From Caenorhabditis elegans (taxonomy: Eukaryota; Nematoda; Chromadorea; Rhabditida; Rhabditidae): a DNA stretch of 64,000 bases. The notes beneath the pieces were generated by a model. That model was not told the DNA's origin, did no database searches, and saw only the letters and a program-made list of their open reading frames with translations. The stretch is taken from the NCBI RefSeq assembly GCF_000002985.6, contig NC_003281.10:8556001-8620000 (forward strand). The letters are read 5' to 3'. Position 1 is the stretch's first letter; each line of letters opens with the position of its first letter. The position numbers were made by a program, and so were the translations under genes. This document shows positions 48,712 through 59,448 of this stretch, one piece after another.

Positions 48712-49843
48712 AAAAAAGCATAAATCGTTTGAAATAGTTTGATAGTTGACAATTTTTGAGAAAACTTTTTTTTTTTAATAAAGATGGTCAATATATCAGT
48801 TGTCAAAGTTGAGAGAAACATGGTGCATCGACAAGAATGCAACAAACAAACTCTGGAAGCGTTTATTTCAGTTCACTACATAGTTTTTATGAAACTTTTT
48901 TGAGTAACATATTTTGAAAAACATGTCTTCTTTTTAATATAATGTTTTGTCAGAACTGGAATATTCCAGTGTTCTTCTCTTTTTTGCACATCTTTCAGGC
49001 ATTCCAAGTAGGTACAAAGACAGACCTATGCCGGAGCTATTTGGTAGGCAGTGACGTAGACAAGCGGTCTCTCTCTTCGTTCGTATCGATACCAATCGAT
49101 ACGGTCCCTCTATAATCCGTCTGTGCATCATTTGCTCTATATAATTGAGTGAGATAGTACTGTAGATTAAGAGAGTGCAGTGCTCAGGTGAAAACGTTCC
49201 ATCTGCTCCTCTCTTGTATGTTGCAAATGGCAGAAATATGCTCATTTCTTTGTTTTGTTGTTCGTCTTTGCGAGCTAGAACCGATATATTTCTGGAAACA
49301 TTTATACATTTACATTTGGAAAATAAGTTTAATTTTTGAAAGTTTCCATTAAAGCTTATCGGCTTTATGATAAAATCTCAACTTATCGAAAACTAATTGT
49401 ATGACTCATACGATATCTAAAACAAATAGAAAACGAGAGTCTTTGCTGTCCTACCACCCAGCAAACTTTCCATCAAAATAACGAAAACTGACCATGACTT
49501 TTTTGAAGAAAAAAAGTAATCGGTTTTTAAATAGTTTCGCAATTTCTCACCGACTAATCATTATTGCATGCATAATTTTATAAAAAGCCACGATTTGCAA
49601 TTGATTCTCATCTTTGCCGTCTTTTGTTCCTCACTTTTCCATCCCTTTTTATTATTTTATCGTTCGTTTTGTTTTTCGCCTCGCTTTATGTGACTTTAAT
49701 ATTTTCACATTTCATCGTTTCCTCTCTTTTTAACTTCCTTCTTGATATTTGATCAGTCTTTTCTTATTATGTAATCTTCGAAAATGTTGAATAGTTCGGT
49801 AGAGCGCGACTTCCCACATTACATAATTTCCAGATATTCAAAA

Positions 49844-50426
49844 ATGGCGACAATTATTGCAAAAATCGAGTCAAAAATCAACGAGTATTTGAAAGCAAGA
49901 AACAAGGAAGACTGGAAAGAAAAGACTTTCACTCAAGCTGAAAAGTTTTCTGGAATTCCAAGAGAAAGAGTAGGTTATATAATGTCTTAATTAAAAACAA
50001 TATTTGTTTTCAGATCGTCTCAATGGCATTCCTGATGCTTTCCATCTACGTTCTTCTCGGCAACTTCCTCCCACTCTTCTCTCATATCATTTGCATCTTC
50101 TGGCCAGTCAAAGAGAGCTTCATGGTAAATTTCAACTATCTTCATTTTCATTAGAAATCAACTGAACACTCTTACAGATCCTCCGCCAACAGAAGAATCC
50201 ATCAGACAACATTCTCCTCTATTGGATTCTCTATGCAATGGTTTCACTTTTTGACTATTCTGCTCTTCCTGGAGTCCCATTCTATTACTTCGCTAAAACC
50301 GGGCTCTTCCTCTCGATCACCACAAATGGCTTCGATAAACTCAAGGAATGGTCTGAGCCAGCTCTGAAATTCACCGAAACATGGGTTCTGGTGACTCCAC
50401 CGCCGCCTGGAGAGGAGGAAAACTGA
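49844..50426 (+). CDS. REEP/DP1/HVA22-family ER membrane protein, small
   Basis: Exons 49844-49969, 50014-50124 and 50178-50426 give 161 residues. The middle (VSMAFLMLSIYVLLGNFLPL) and following SHIICIFWPVKESFMI, then LLYWILYAMVSLFDY and PFYYFAKTGLFLS, follow the TB2/DP1/HVA22 pattern. In REEP5/Yop1 relatives, hairpin segments curve ER membrane. The usual YPAYxS core is diverged here to LFSHIICIFWPVKES, so the assignment is at family level only. The C-terminus ends in PPPPGEEEN. The start at 49844 was taken because a CATAATTTCCAG acceptor ends at 49833, 10 bases upstream. An ATG at 49784 lies before that acceptor and is probably spliced off. AATAAA is at 50601-50606, inside the convergent gene's last exon. 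Confidence 0.8.
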
Positions 50427-50598
50427 GCTCTCTGAATTTATGGAAATTTACGGAACTGACACTTTGACACGCACGGGATTTTTTTTTGAACATGTTTTTT
50501 TTTAAACTGATATAATTTATTTATCACCCAGCCAAATTTACACCGAATTGTATTGCTATCACAAGTGTAAAGAAATCATTGGTTTGTAAATCGAATTC

Positions 50599-53500
50599 TC
50601 AATAAACTCCTCGTTTCTTTCTATCAGCTCCACGTTGCTTGATATCCGACTTGTGTTTCTCTTTCATTTGACGATCATGTCCTCCAGTATATCCATCTGC
50701 AGATGGGGCTCCACCACGATTGCCACCTCGGGCTCCACGACCTCCACGTCCACCACGGGATCCTTGATATGGAGGTGGTTGAGATAAACCAGGTGGTGCA
50801 GAAGATCCAGCTTCATCCTCTTCTGACGATGTTTCTAGTTCTTGGCTGAAATTAATATTCTCATGATTTTAATTTAAAAGTTGCAGTGCAATATGAATTT
50901 AAATCTGACCAAAAACTAACTTTAATCTTTCAATATTGAATTCTCTTCCATCAAACTCATCATCGTATTCATCATCATAAACTCCATTTCCTCCATCATT
51001 CGGGGTCTCGTAACGATACTTATTATATGTTGGCCGAATTGCCACTTTATCTGCTTCACTGATTTTTAAGGAGTTCAATGCCGAATACTTTTTCGAAGTC
51101 GCAAGAGGAACAAGATTCTCAGCATCAACAGCAATTTTTTCAGAAGGCGATGAGGGTCCAGCAGCATCTGCTCGGATTTTCTGAAGCTTCGTAAGAACTG
51201 AAGTCCGATAGGCTTCGGCATGTGCTCGAAGTTCAGCTTGCTGATCGACTGGTGGAGATGGTGGCCGATCCGAGAGGATTGGGGCGAGAGAGAAGAGGTT
51301 CTATAAATATAAATATTATAAAAATGATGGATCAAGAAATAACTGACCGATGCAGATTTCGTTTCATTATTCTTTCTTGTCTCCTCATCTTTTGCCCGTT
51401 TGTCTGCCCTCGCCAACTTCTCAATTTCATCCGATGCAGTGAAATCCAACGGTGGCCATTCTCCTGATCCTATACCAGCTCTCAACTCAACATTTTCCAA
51501 ACGCAGAAGTTCCAGTGGAAGATTTTCACGAGACAGCAAGCTTGCCAGTGTGACTTCAGAATCGTAAGAGAAATGACGAAGTGCGAGCTGTAAAATTAAA
51601 ATTTGAAAAAAAAATGTTGTAGATCCATATTCCAATTAACGTACATGTACGAATTCAGCAGAGAAATGTGGTAAAATCTCGCGAATCGATGCTATCTGGG
51701 CTCTGACAAGTTCATCAAGAGGAGCTCCAAGATTTTCCAAGTAACCACATCTACGAAGTCGCTCAATTGTTTCTACTTCAAGTATATGTTTCGAATCTTC
51801 AATTGAAGAGACAATTTTCGGTGAAAACGAACTTAAAAGATTGTCATGTCCCATTTCAGAAGCGTAGCCGACAAATCTGAAATTTTTCAAAAATTCGTTT
51901 TTTCAAGTAGAAAATTAAAAGTTACCTAGATGCTTTTTCCAATTCCTGTCGAACTCTTTCTCTAACCTTGTACTTTGTGTTCGGAGCCATTTCAATGAAA
52001 ACTTCTAAAATTGATTGCAATGCGAACCGACGTGCCAAGAAGACTTTTCTGAAAATTTACACTTATATAAAAGGCAACTCTGAAATAGGTTTACCTAACA
52101 TCAGTGTTTTAGATTTCTCGCTTTTCGCCCTTTTCGTTTTTTCATATTTTTAGCGAAAAAATATTTTTTTTTTTTGCTTTTTCGAAAAAAAAGTGAACGA
52201 AAAAGAAGAAAAAACGAAAAATTCTGATATACTGAAGAATTCATGAATGTTTAAGTTTTACAATTATTCCAAAAAATCACTCTCGAAAATATAAGTGACA
52301 AAAAAATTTTGGTGGAAATATTCAAGTTTTGAAAATACAGTTTCAAATTAAAACTTTTTTTGTTTTTTTTTTCGTTTTCTTCTTTTTTTTAGCTAAACCT
52401 TTTTTCGCTTTCAAAAAATTTTTTCCATGTTTTGACAAAATGTTCATCTAAATTTTATGGTTTCTAGTTCAATTTCCATCTTTTTCAACACAATTATTAT
52501 GTACAAATTGATAATTTATAACTACCTCAATGGAAAACCATCCAATGCCATCGCCACATCAAACATCATCGGATAATCGTAAAAATTGGTTATTTTTTCA
52601 AAAATTTCCGGAATTCGAGTCATCCAGATTTTCGAAACTTTCATACTTTGCTTTTCCAGAAAATCGGTAATTTTTTGGGCATTTTTCACGGAAGCTCCAA
52701 CAGCCACGAGCACTTCAACACATAGATTTGCATATTTTTGACGCATCGGTGAATCTCTGACGCAATTTTCGAATTGAGGTGCTCCATAGGTTAGAAGACG
52801 GTCGAATTTCTGAAATATATTTTTTTAAATTTAAAATTTATTAAATTTGGTTCAATATTTTCAAGTATCTCTTCTATCCAAATTAATCCAGCCACTTGAT
52901 CTCCAGACTTTTATCAGATTATGACCAAACTAAGATTAACAGATAGATTTGCAAATAAATCGGATTTTTCAGAATTACAAAAAATCTGAGGTTTTGGATT
53001 ATACTGGATGATTGGAAGATGATCTGTATTAGGTGCTTATTAAGAAAACTTATCGAATAAAATGAAATTGTAGAGATAAGGAAAACGACTGTGCATTTTT
53101 TGCAAAAAAGTTATAACGAAATTTTTAGGAAATTTCAGGGAAATTTCATTTCGTACATTTTTACATTTTTTCGAGTTTCGAAAAAAAACCGAAAATTTCA
53201 GTTATATGATTTGCTCTGTAAACACATCGAAAAAAAGCGGCAATCGTTTAGTCTAAATTTGTCCACAAACTAAAACTTTTTTAGCATTTTTACAAGCGGA
53301 AATATGTTTTAATAAATAATTTTCTCCAAAATACTATGTTTTTCACCTTATCAAACATAGAAAAATAATCTTCTACATCATCTTCCGTAATTGATCGACT
53401 TTCTTGTGTCATTTTGAAAATTCTTGTCGCATCTTCATCTTCCAACAATGAGAACAAATCAATAAGACTATTTTTCTGAAAGTCCGGACTCTTTTTCCAT

Positions 53501-53772
53501 CCATTTTCCAATAAAACTGGCACGGTTTTCGTCAAATTTTCTAGTAAATTTCGGTGAGCTGATTCCCACGATGTTTTCGATGAAATCGCCGAGAATCTGA
53601 AGGAATCCGATTTTCTTGGTAGTGATGCGACAACAGAGTTGAATATTTCCATGAGACCTCCTTCCTTTCGAGCTAATTTCAGAGATATTTGATGGGAAAT
53701 TGTTTCACAACTAGCTTCCCATAGAACTAGATCCGAATCGGCAGAAAGTGCTCCAATTTCTACTAGACGCAT
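50599..53772 (-). CDS. ASCC2-like protein with CUE ubiquitin-binding domain
   Basis: Exons (transcript order) 53347-53772, 52526-52809, 51926-52048, 51645-51876, 51348-51587, 50921-51300 and 50599-50845 give 643 residues. ASCC2 is the ubiquitin-binding subunit of the ASCC complex, which acts in alkylation repair and splits collided ribosomes. The match rests on a CUE-type block around residues 335-380 (QIASIREILPHFSAEF, ALRHFSYDSEVTLASLL), an acidic YDDEYDDEFDGREFN (human YEDEYDDTYDG), and a C-terminal basic tail (GHDRQMKEKHKSDI ending ADRKKRGVY; human ADRKRSKGM). An RGG-type segment (SRGGRGGRGARGGNRGG) near the end suggests RNA binding. The N-terminal half is poorly conserved. A TTTTTCAG acceptor (53784-53786) lies 11 bases before the ATG and the gene is 291 bases after rha-2, so it is probably downstream in an operon. 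Intron 3 (52049-52525) is long and T-rich. Confidence 0.82.
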
Positions 53773-54063
53773 TTTTTGAATAACTGAAAAATTGAGTTTA
53801 ATAAATAAATTGAAAAAAATGAAAGTATTTGAAACGAATTTCCAAGACGACTTAAAACAAATGGAACTTTAAAAAATGTTTAATTGATCTTTTTATATTT
53901 TTTCACTAAAACAATAAAAACAACAACGCAAATATTTTTCAAAAAAAAAAAAGAAGTTCAAAAGCAACAGTAACAAGTAAAATATGTATAACAATTCAGA
54001 TACTAATGAAAAAAAAAAAACAAAAAAAAATAATATTTTCAGGATAGAAAAACGAGAATTTGT
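53773..54063. other. Putative intercistronic region, rha-2 to ASCC2-like gene
   Basis: Between the rha-2 stop and the next minus-strand ATG are 291 bases, rich in homopolymer A on the plus strand (T on the transcript). A TTTTTCAG acceptor (53784-53786) sits just before the downstream ATG. This is the size and form of a C. elegans operon spacer carrying an SL2 trans-splice site. I did not find a canonical AATAAA for rha-2 on the transcript strand. Confidence 0.6.
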
Positions 54064-57000
54064 TTAGTATTTCTTGTTTCTACCCATTTTAATAGTCTTT
54101 TCATGATCTTCAAGCGGTGGCCACATAAGGGAAATTTGTTGATGCACGGATTCTGGAACCCATTCCAAATATTCTTCCAGCAACCAATTCTCATTTTTCA
54201 ACCATTGCTCTTTCAGTGATGATCGCGTTGTTACCTGGAAAAGGAAATCTAAAAAACAAAAACAATGTTTTCGAAAAAAAAAATTGTTTTCGATTTTCTG
54301 GTGTTTTTTTTTTCAGAAAAAATGAATTTATTTTTATTTTTCAATTTTAGAAAGATTTAGGAATCTACAAAAAGGTTTTTAATCGTTTTTTTTTCATAGA
54401 AGACAAACATTTTGAAATTGAAAATTAAATATAACCCAGACGATAAATAAATTATTTTTTAAAAAATAGAAAAATGGCTTGAAAATTTTGAAATTATTTT
54501 TGCAGAAAATCGAGCAGTCGAGTAAAAGAAAAATTTGAAAACTGTAGACATTTTGTACATTTTTCTATATATTTTTTAAATTTCAGTTTTTTGAAAGAAA
54601 AAGCTGAAATATTTGATCTGAAATTCTGTACTGCTTACCTCCTTCTCGATTAACTTATTCAACAACATCTCCGTTCGTTTCTGCAATTTTGCCCAAGACT
54701 TGACCATTGTTGATGGCGGTGCTAGTAGCTTCGGAGTATATTCTTTGAGTTTTTCAAAAACCAATCCATCGAGGAGGAATAGTGCAAAATATCTATACAT
54801 CATGATATCATGTGGTACACTTCGATTTTCGTTCGGCAATTCCCAATTCAACGGTCCAAATGTCACTTTCACTGTTTTCACAACCATATCTTTGACTGGA
54901 TCGTAAATCGGTTCCTGATTCTTGTCCTGTTCTCCATAATTGCAATATGATTCAGCCAATCTACTGAGCCATTCTTTATCAACTGCACACACTGACGTCA
55001 TCAGCTTCTTCTCATTTACTTGAACCAATTCTTGATAGATCACAAATTCTGGTTCTTCTGTGAATACGACTGAGCATGGATCAATGAAAACGTGTCCCTT
55101 GATTAATGTCGTCTCGTATGCACCTTTTTGAACTTCTTCTTGTCCGACAGAACGATCGACGCGACGAGCCAGGCGATCAGAAAAACTTGCAACAACCATT
55201 TGTCTGAAATTCATAAAGTTGTTTTCTATAGTGGGCACTTTTCTCAATGTTTAATTTTAAAAAAGTAAATACCTGAGAAGCTGTGCCTGTTGATCAGTTG
55301 GTGGCGGCAGATCTGAATCCAACGCAGCCGCATGTTCTTTTTTACAAGAAGCATTAACAATATTTGTGAGTTGCTGACGTAGTTTTCTTGCTTCAACCAG
55401 TGCTTTCACTCGGAGACCGACTTTTTCGCACTCACGGGCGTTATACTGAAATGATCACAATGTTACGGGATATTTCGCAATATTAGAAAAATAGTGAAAA
55501 TTAATATGTTTGCACATCCAGATGTACCTTTATCTGCTCGGCAACGCTAGCTGCATGCATGAGAACTTTTAGATCACCTAATCGTCTGGCACCAGTATGT
55601 GAACACCATCTTCTTCTTTCTTTCAGAACATTCTTCATCAATTCTTTTGTTTCTTCTGGCGTGTCGCCACGGAGGGATGATACTGGGATTAGGGGCTCAC
55701 GAACTGAAAAATGCATATGATACAAATATTATAAATTAACACTTAAAATATTAAAAATAAATCTAACCTGATAGTAATGAAATTAGAAGAATCGCATGAC
55801 TCATCAAATTATGCTGATCGGCCATAGCAATGAATTTTGCATAAGACGGTGCCAGTGGGAACACTGCCAATGTTTTTCCGAGTTTCGTGATTCTTGCTTC
55901 CGTTTTTCCATTTTTCGTGCTCTCAGAAAGTGCTCCAAGTCGGCACAGACGCTTCTCAGCCGATTCCAACATTTGCTCATCAGGAGCTGATGGGAATGGA
56001 AAATTGACAACTTTAACAATATTCATCGATTTTAGATGGAGTACTAGCTGATCGGCAGGCTTCGAGAGAATCTCAGGATCTGCGAATTTCACAAAATCTT
56101 GGTATACAGCTGAAGAGTAGAGACGATAGGCGTGTCCTGCAGAGATTCTTCCAGCACGTCCCGCTCGCTGATCACCAGATGCTTGAGAAATTCGACAAAC
56201 TGCAAAACGTGACACTCCGGTGATTGAATCGTAGAGACGACGCTTCTCGAAACCTCCGTCAATAACGTATCTGGAAATTAGCTTTTTTATTCTATAAATT
56301 ATTTATCTCTTACTTCACGCCTGGAATAGTCAATGAAGTTTCAGCAACATTTGTAGAAATAACGCAAAGACGCATTCCAGCCGGAGTTTCATCAAACACT
56401 CTTCTCTGTTTTCCCATTGAGAGTAATGAGTACAAAGGTAAGCAGTAAAGTGGTTCACAGTCAGCAGGTGGAGCTCCAATCGAGTTCTAAAATATAAATT
56501 TTTGGATTAAAATTCTATACTTTTCTAAAAATTACCTCAACTTTTCCATCGGATAAATCTCCATCCCCATTCTCAAATTCTTCATAATCATCAAACGCCT
56601 CAGCAGCACCTCTTTCATTCATATCATCTCCATCCATTAATCCATCATCTACATCTTCAAAATCTTCAGTTTCCGGTGTTTCTTCTTTAAAATCTTCTAA
56701 CTTGATACTTTTGGCAGCTTCTACCTTCTTTTCCTTCCATTCTTTGGTTCCTTTAACTAGAACCTCTCCGTTTTTATCAGTCTCATAAACCACCGGATAT
56801 CGTTTTTTCAGCTTTGTAATCAGCTGTTTAACTTCATGTTGTCCTGTAACAAAGACTAGAATGGCACCCGGTGGTAGAGTTTCATGAATTCGACACGTTT
56901 TTCGGAATGCAGATGCAATATAATCATCGGGAGTTCGTTTTTCGAAATGTACGGAGACAGGGAATTGTCGGGCGTCAACTTTGATAACTTTTGGAGTTAA

Positions 57001-58556
57001 AAGAGGGAAGAGCCTAAATTTTGAATAAAGTTTAATTGGAATTCGCTTCAGAATCTCACTTTTTATGCGTGAAATCATCAAGTCTCAGTGTTGCAGACAT
57101 GATTACTAATCTCAACGGACGGGCGGTTTTGGAACGAAGTGGAACAATTCTTGACAGCATACCGATTAACACGTCACTGTACATTGAGCGTTCGTGGGCT
57201 TCATCGATGAGAATTACAGAGTATCTGGAAAATAATGAACGTTTAATGTTCAGCGAGAAATCTGAATGGAGATTTTTTCAAAATTAAAAATCAAACTTTT
57301 TCAGCATGACATCCTGTTCCATTTCCTTCATCAACACTCCATCCGTCATGAATAAAATATTTGTTGTTTCTGATCGAGTTCCTTCATATCTGATTTGATA
57401 GGAAACTTCGTCGGGCTTTGCCAATTCAACTCCAACTCTCTGAGCCATTGCAATTGCTGCGACACGTCGAGGTTCGGTGATTCCAATGAGTTCGCCTTCT
57501 GATGCATATCCAGCTTCGTAAAGGAATTGTGGAATTTGGGTGGTCTTTCCGGATCCAGTCTCTCCGCAGACTACTGTCACCAAATTCTCATTGATAGCTT
57601 CGACAATTCGCATTTCTTCGGCAAAAATTGGAAGTTCGGCACGGGATTTTTGAATTTCTTTGCTTCTCTCAACAATAACTTTCTTTCGATTAATGACTGT
57701 CGTAGTTGGGAGCTGAAAAAATAGACAATCTTCCTATTTCATTTTATTTTCATTTTATTTCATTTTATTAACTAACCGCCAAAATATCCTCATTATCAGA
57801 CTCTTCATCATCTTCCCGTTTTACTACAATCTGATCTAAATTAGTTTCTGGATTTCCATCAATTGCCTCATCAACATCATCCAAGTCAATTGGTTCAATT
57901 TTAACTTCAACTGTATTTCCGGCATCTTCAATATCATTATCGCCTTCTTCTTCTTCTTCTTCTTCTTCAGAAGATGATTCATCATCAGTTGGATAATAAT
58001 CTTGCTGAGTTCGTTTAGCTTCAGTTTTAGTTTTGCCAGAGAAAACTTTTAATTTTTCTGGAAATACGGGAGCTCTGAAAATTGAATTTTGCTTTTTTTA
58101 TGTGATAGAAAAATATCGTACTTTTCTGGCTCTTTAGAAAGTTTTGTGCTGGAACTTAGTTGGCAGAGCTTAGAAGGATCTAGTTGAAATTCAGCAAGTC
58201 CTGCGAATAGTTCTTCTTGCTGTAAATTGGAAAATTATAGTTTTTTTTTTGAATACTTCAAATACAAAAATAATTCACTAACCGTTTGCTTCAGCGCTTT
58301 CCTTGACTGAACCGCCGCAAGTTTTCGTTTCGCCTGCTTCGTCAGCTTGGCAACCTCTTTTTCTTTCGCGAAATTTCTATTCTTCTTTCCACCAGTTGCA
58401 GATTTTTCTCCAGATTTTTCCAATTTCTTACGCTTCTCGCCTGAAAGTAAATGTAAGCGATAAATTAATTTTCGATTAAATACCCGGCACAATCATCAAC
58501 TCGTTCGCGTCGTAGTCTTCCGAAGCATTATCTTCTTTTGTTTTGCGTTTTCCCAT
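54064..58556 (-). CDS. rha-2: DEAH-box RNA helicase, DHX37/Dhr1 type
   Basis: Thirteen exons (transcript order): 58484-58556, 58283-58440, 58122-58219, 57777-58074, 57297-57712, 57060-57224, 56536-57013, 56314-56486, 55768-56270, 55528-55703, 55273-55445, 54639-55203 and 54064-54234. They give 1148 residues. DHX37/Dhr1 helicases release U3 snoRNA during small-subunit ribosome assembly in the nucleolus. Motifs: GETGSGKT (259-266), DEAH (355-358), SAT (391-393), [13 protein letters not shown], and QRAGRAGR (654-661). HA2 and OB-fold regions follow. The Lys-rich N-terminus ([21 protein letters not shown]) resembles a nucleolar signal, and acidic runs occur before the helicase core and inside the RecA2 insert, as in DHX37. 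The acceptor ATTATTACAG (58568-58570) lies 11 bases upstream of the ATG. Downstream is the ASCC2-like gene, probably in the same operon. Confidence 0.95.
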
Positions 58557-58759
58557 GTTTTTAAATTCTGTAATAATGAAAAAATAACATTTTCTGGCTC
58601 GAAGCGTGGTTATAAACAAATTCAGAAAGAAAAATAATATGAAAAATGAGCGAAAAATTCAGTAAAATGAGTTTAATGCAAGTGCGCTCTATCGAAATTG
58701 AAAATGTTTTAATGGCGGAGATTTGAATAAAGGTTTTCAGTGTAGCAAATTTTAATAAA

Positions 58760-58809
58760 TTTCAATGTATTTGGAACATCTGTATTTCAATGTATTTGGA
58801 ACATCTGTA
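58760..58809. repeat. 25-bp tandem duplication at the 3' end of the short paralogue
   Basis: The unit TTTCAATGTATTTGGAACAT with its last five bases CTGTA occurs at 58760-58784 and again, identically, at 58785-58809. The length is not a multiple of three, so the second unit is read in a shifted frame and extends the protein by a few residues before the stop at 58762. Confidence 0.9.
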
Positions 58810-59416
58810 TAGTTTTTGACATGTTTCACATGTAGTTCTGTACGAATCATATTCTGCTTGATCCATAACAGCTTCTGCTGCTTTACCACTACCATATCCA
58901 CCACCAACTCCACCTGTGATACCACCCACAATCCCTCCAACAATAGTTCCAATTCCTGGACAAATTGCAGTTCCAATTGCAGCACCTTAAAATATTCAGC
59001 TTCTTCAAAATTTCAGATTTAAATGGAAAGAACACCTGCAAGTGCTCCACCAAATCCAATACCGTACGTGGCTACTGTAGTGGTCACTTTCTTAACAGTA
59101 TTCCTACTTGTCCCTCTCCTTTTATCTTTTTCCACGTTTTTCCCAATTTGATAAGCATCGTATTCAACTGCAGCAACTTGTAAAACTGGAGCAGCTTGCG
59201 CGATCGTTGTGAGACCCTCTCCGCCAATTGTTCCAGCTGTTTGAGCTCCAGCTGATGATATGTGAACTGCTGCACCAGCTGGATCTTGAGTTAACTAAAT
59301 TGTTTCTGTGAGCATTGTTAATAATTGTTCCATACCATGTTCCCTTCATCTTCTTTCTTTTTCTTTTTTCTCTTTTTATTTCTCTCATTTGAATTTTCAT
59401 CTGCACTTCTTGCCAT
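58762..59416 (-). CDS. Glycine-zipper/CxxC family protein, short paralogue
   Basis: Exons (transcript order) 59336-59416, 59036-59294 and 58762-58985 give 187 residues. A basic N-terminus (NERNKKRKKKKKEDEG) precedes an Ala/Gly-rich region, then a block also found in the two neighbours (YQIGKNVEKDKRRGTSRNTV then TTTVATYGIGFGGALAG), a glycine zipper (GIGTIVGGIVGGITGGVGGG) and a terminal TCETCQKLYRC. It lacks the WWIRFDRPH block of the long paralogue. Function is unknown. The zipper suggests membrane association or self-assembly, and the CxxC pair may bind metal. Intron 2 ends in an atypical TTTTAAG acceptor, needed to match the paralogues. An ATTTCTAG acceptor ends 21 bases before the ATG and only 9 bases past the upstream paralogue's stop. 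A 25-bp tandem duplication (58760-58809) alters the C-terminus. Confidence 0.7.
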
Positions 59417-59448
59417 TTCAATTTGAGTGTTTGTTTTCTAGAAATAAT

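Larger units (their letters stand above)
41862..49843. other. 8 kb gene-poor interval upstream of the zinc-finger gene
   Basis: The interval separates the zinc-finger gene (transcribed leftward) from the REEP-like gene (rightward), so it holds both promoters. It contains the TCTCCGGA inverted pair (46212-46234), an exact 58-bp tandem duplication (48596-48711) and near-repeats of CATGGTGCAT(A/C)GACAAGAA at about 48559 and 48822. Many open frames of 60-103 codons occur, none with a domain or coherent splicing. I see no tRNA or other RNA gene. Confidence 0.4.

Noticed and set aside
55796-56020. Plus- and minus-strand open frames of 64-71 codons inside rha-2
   Set aside because: They are shadows of the helicase exon 55768-56270, whose own frame holds QRAGRAGR and is phase-consistent with its neighbours.
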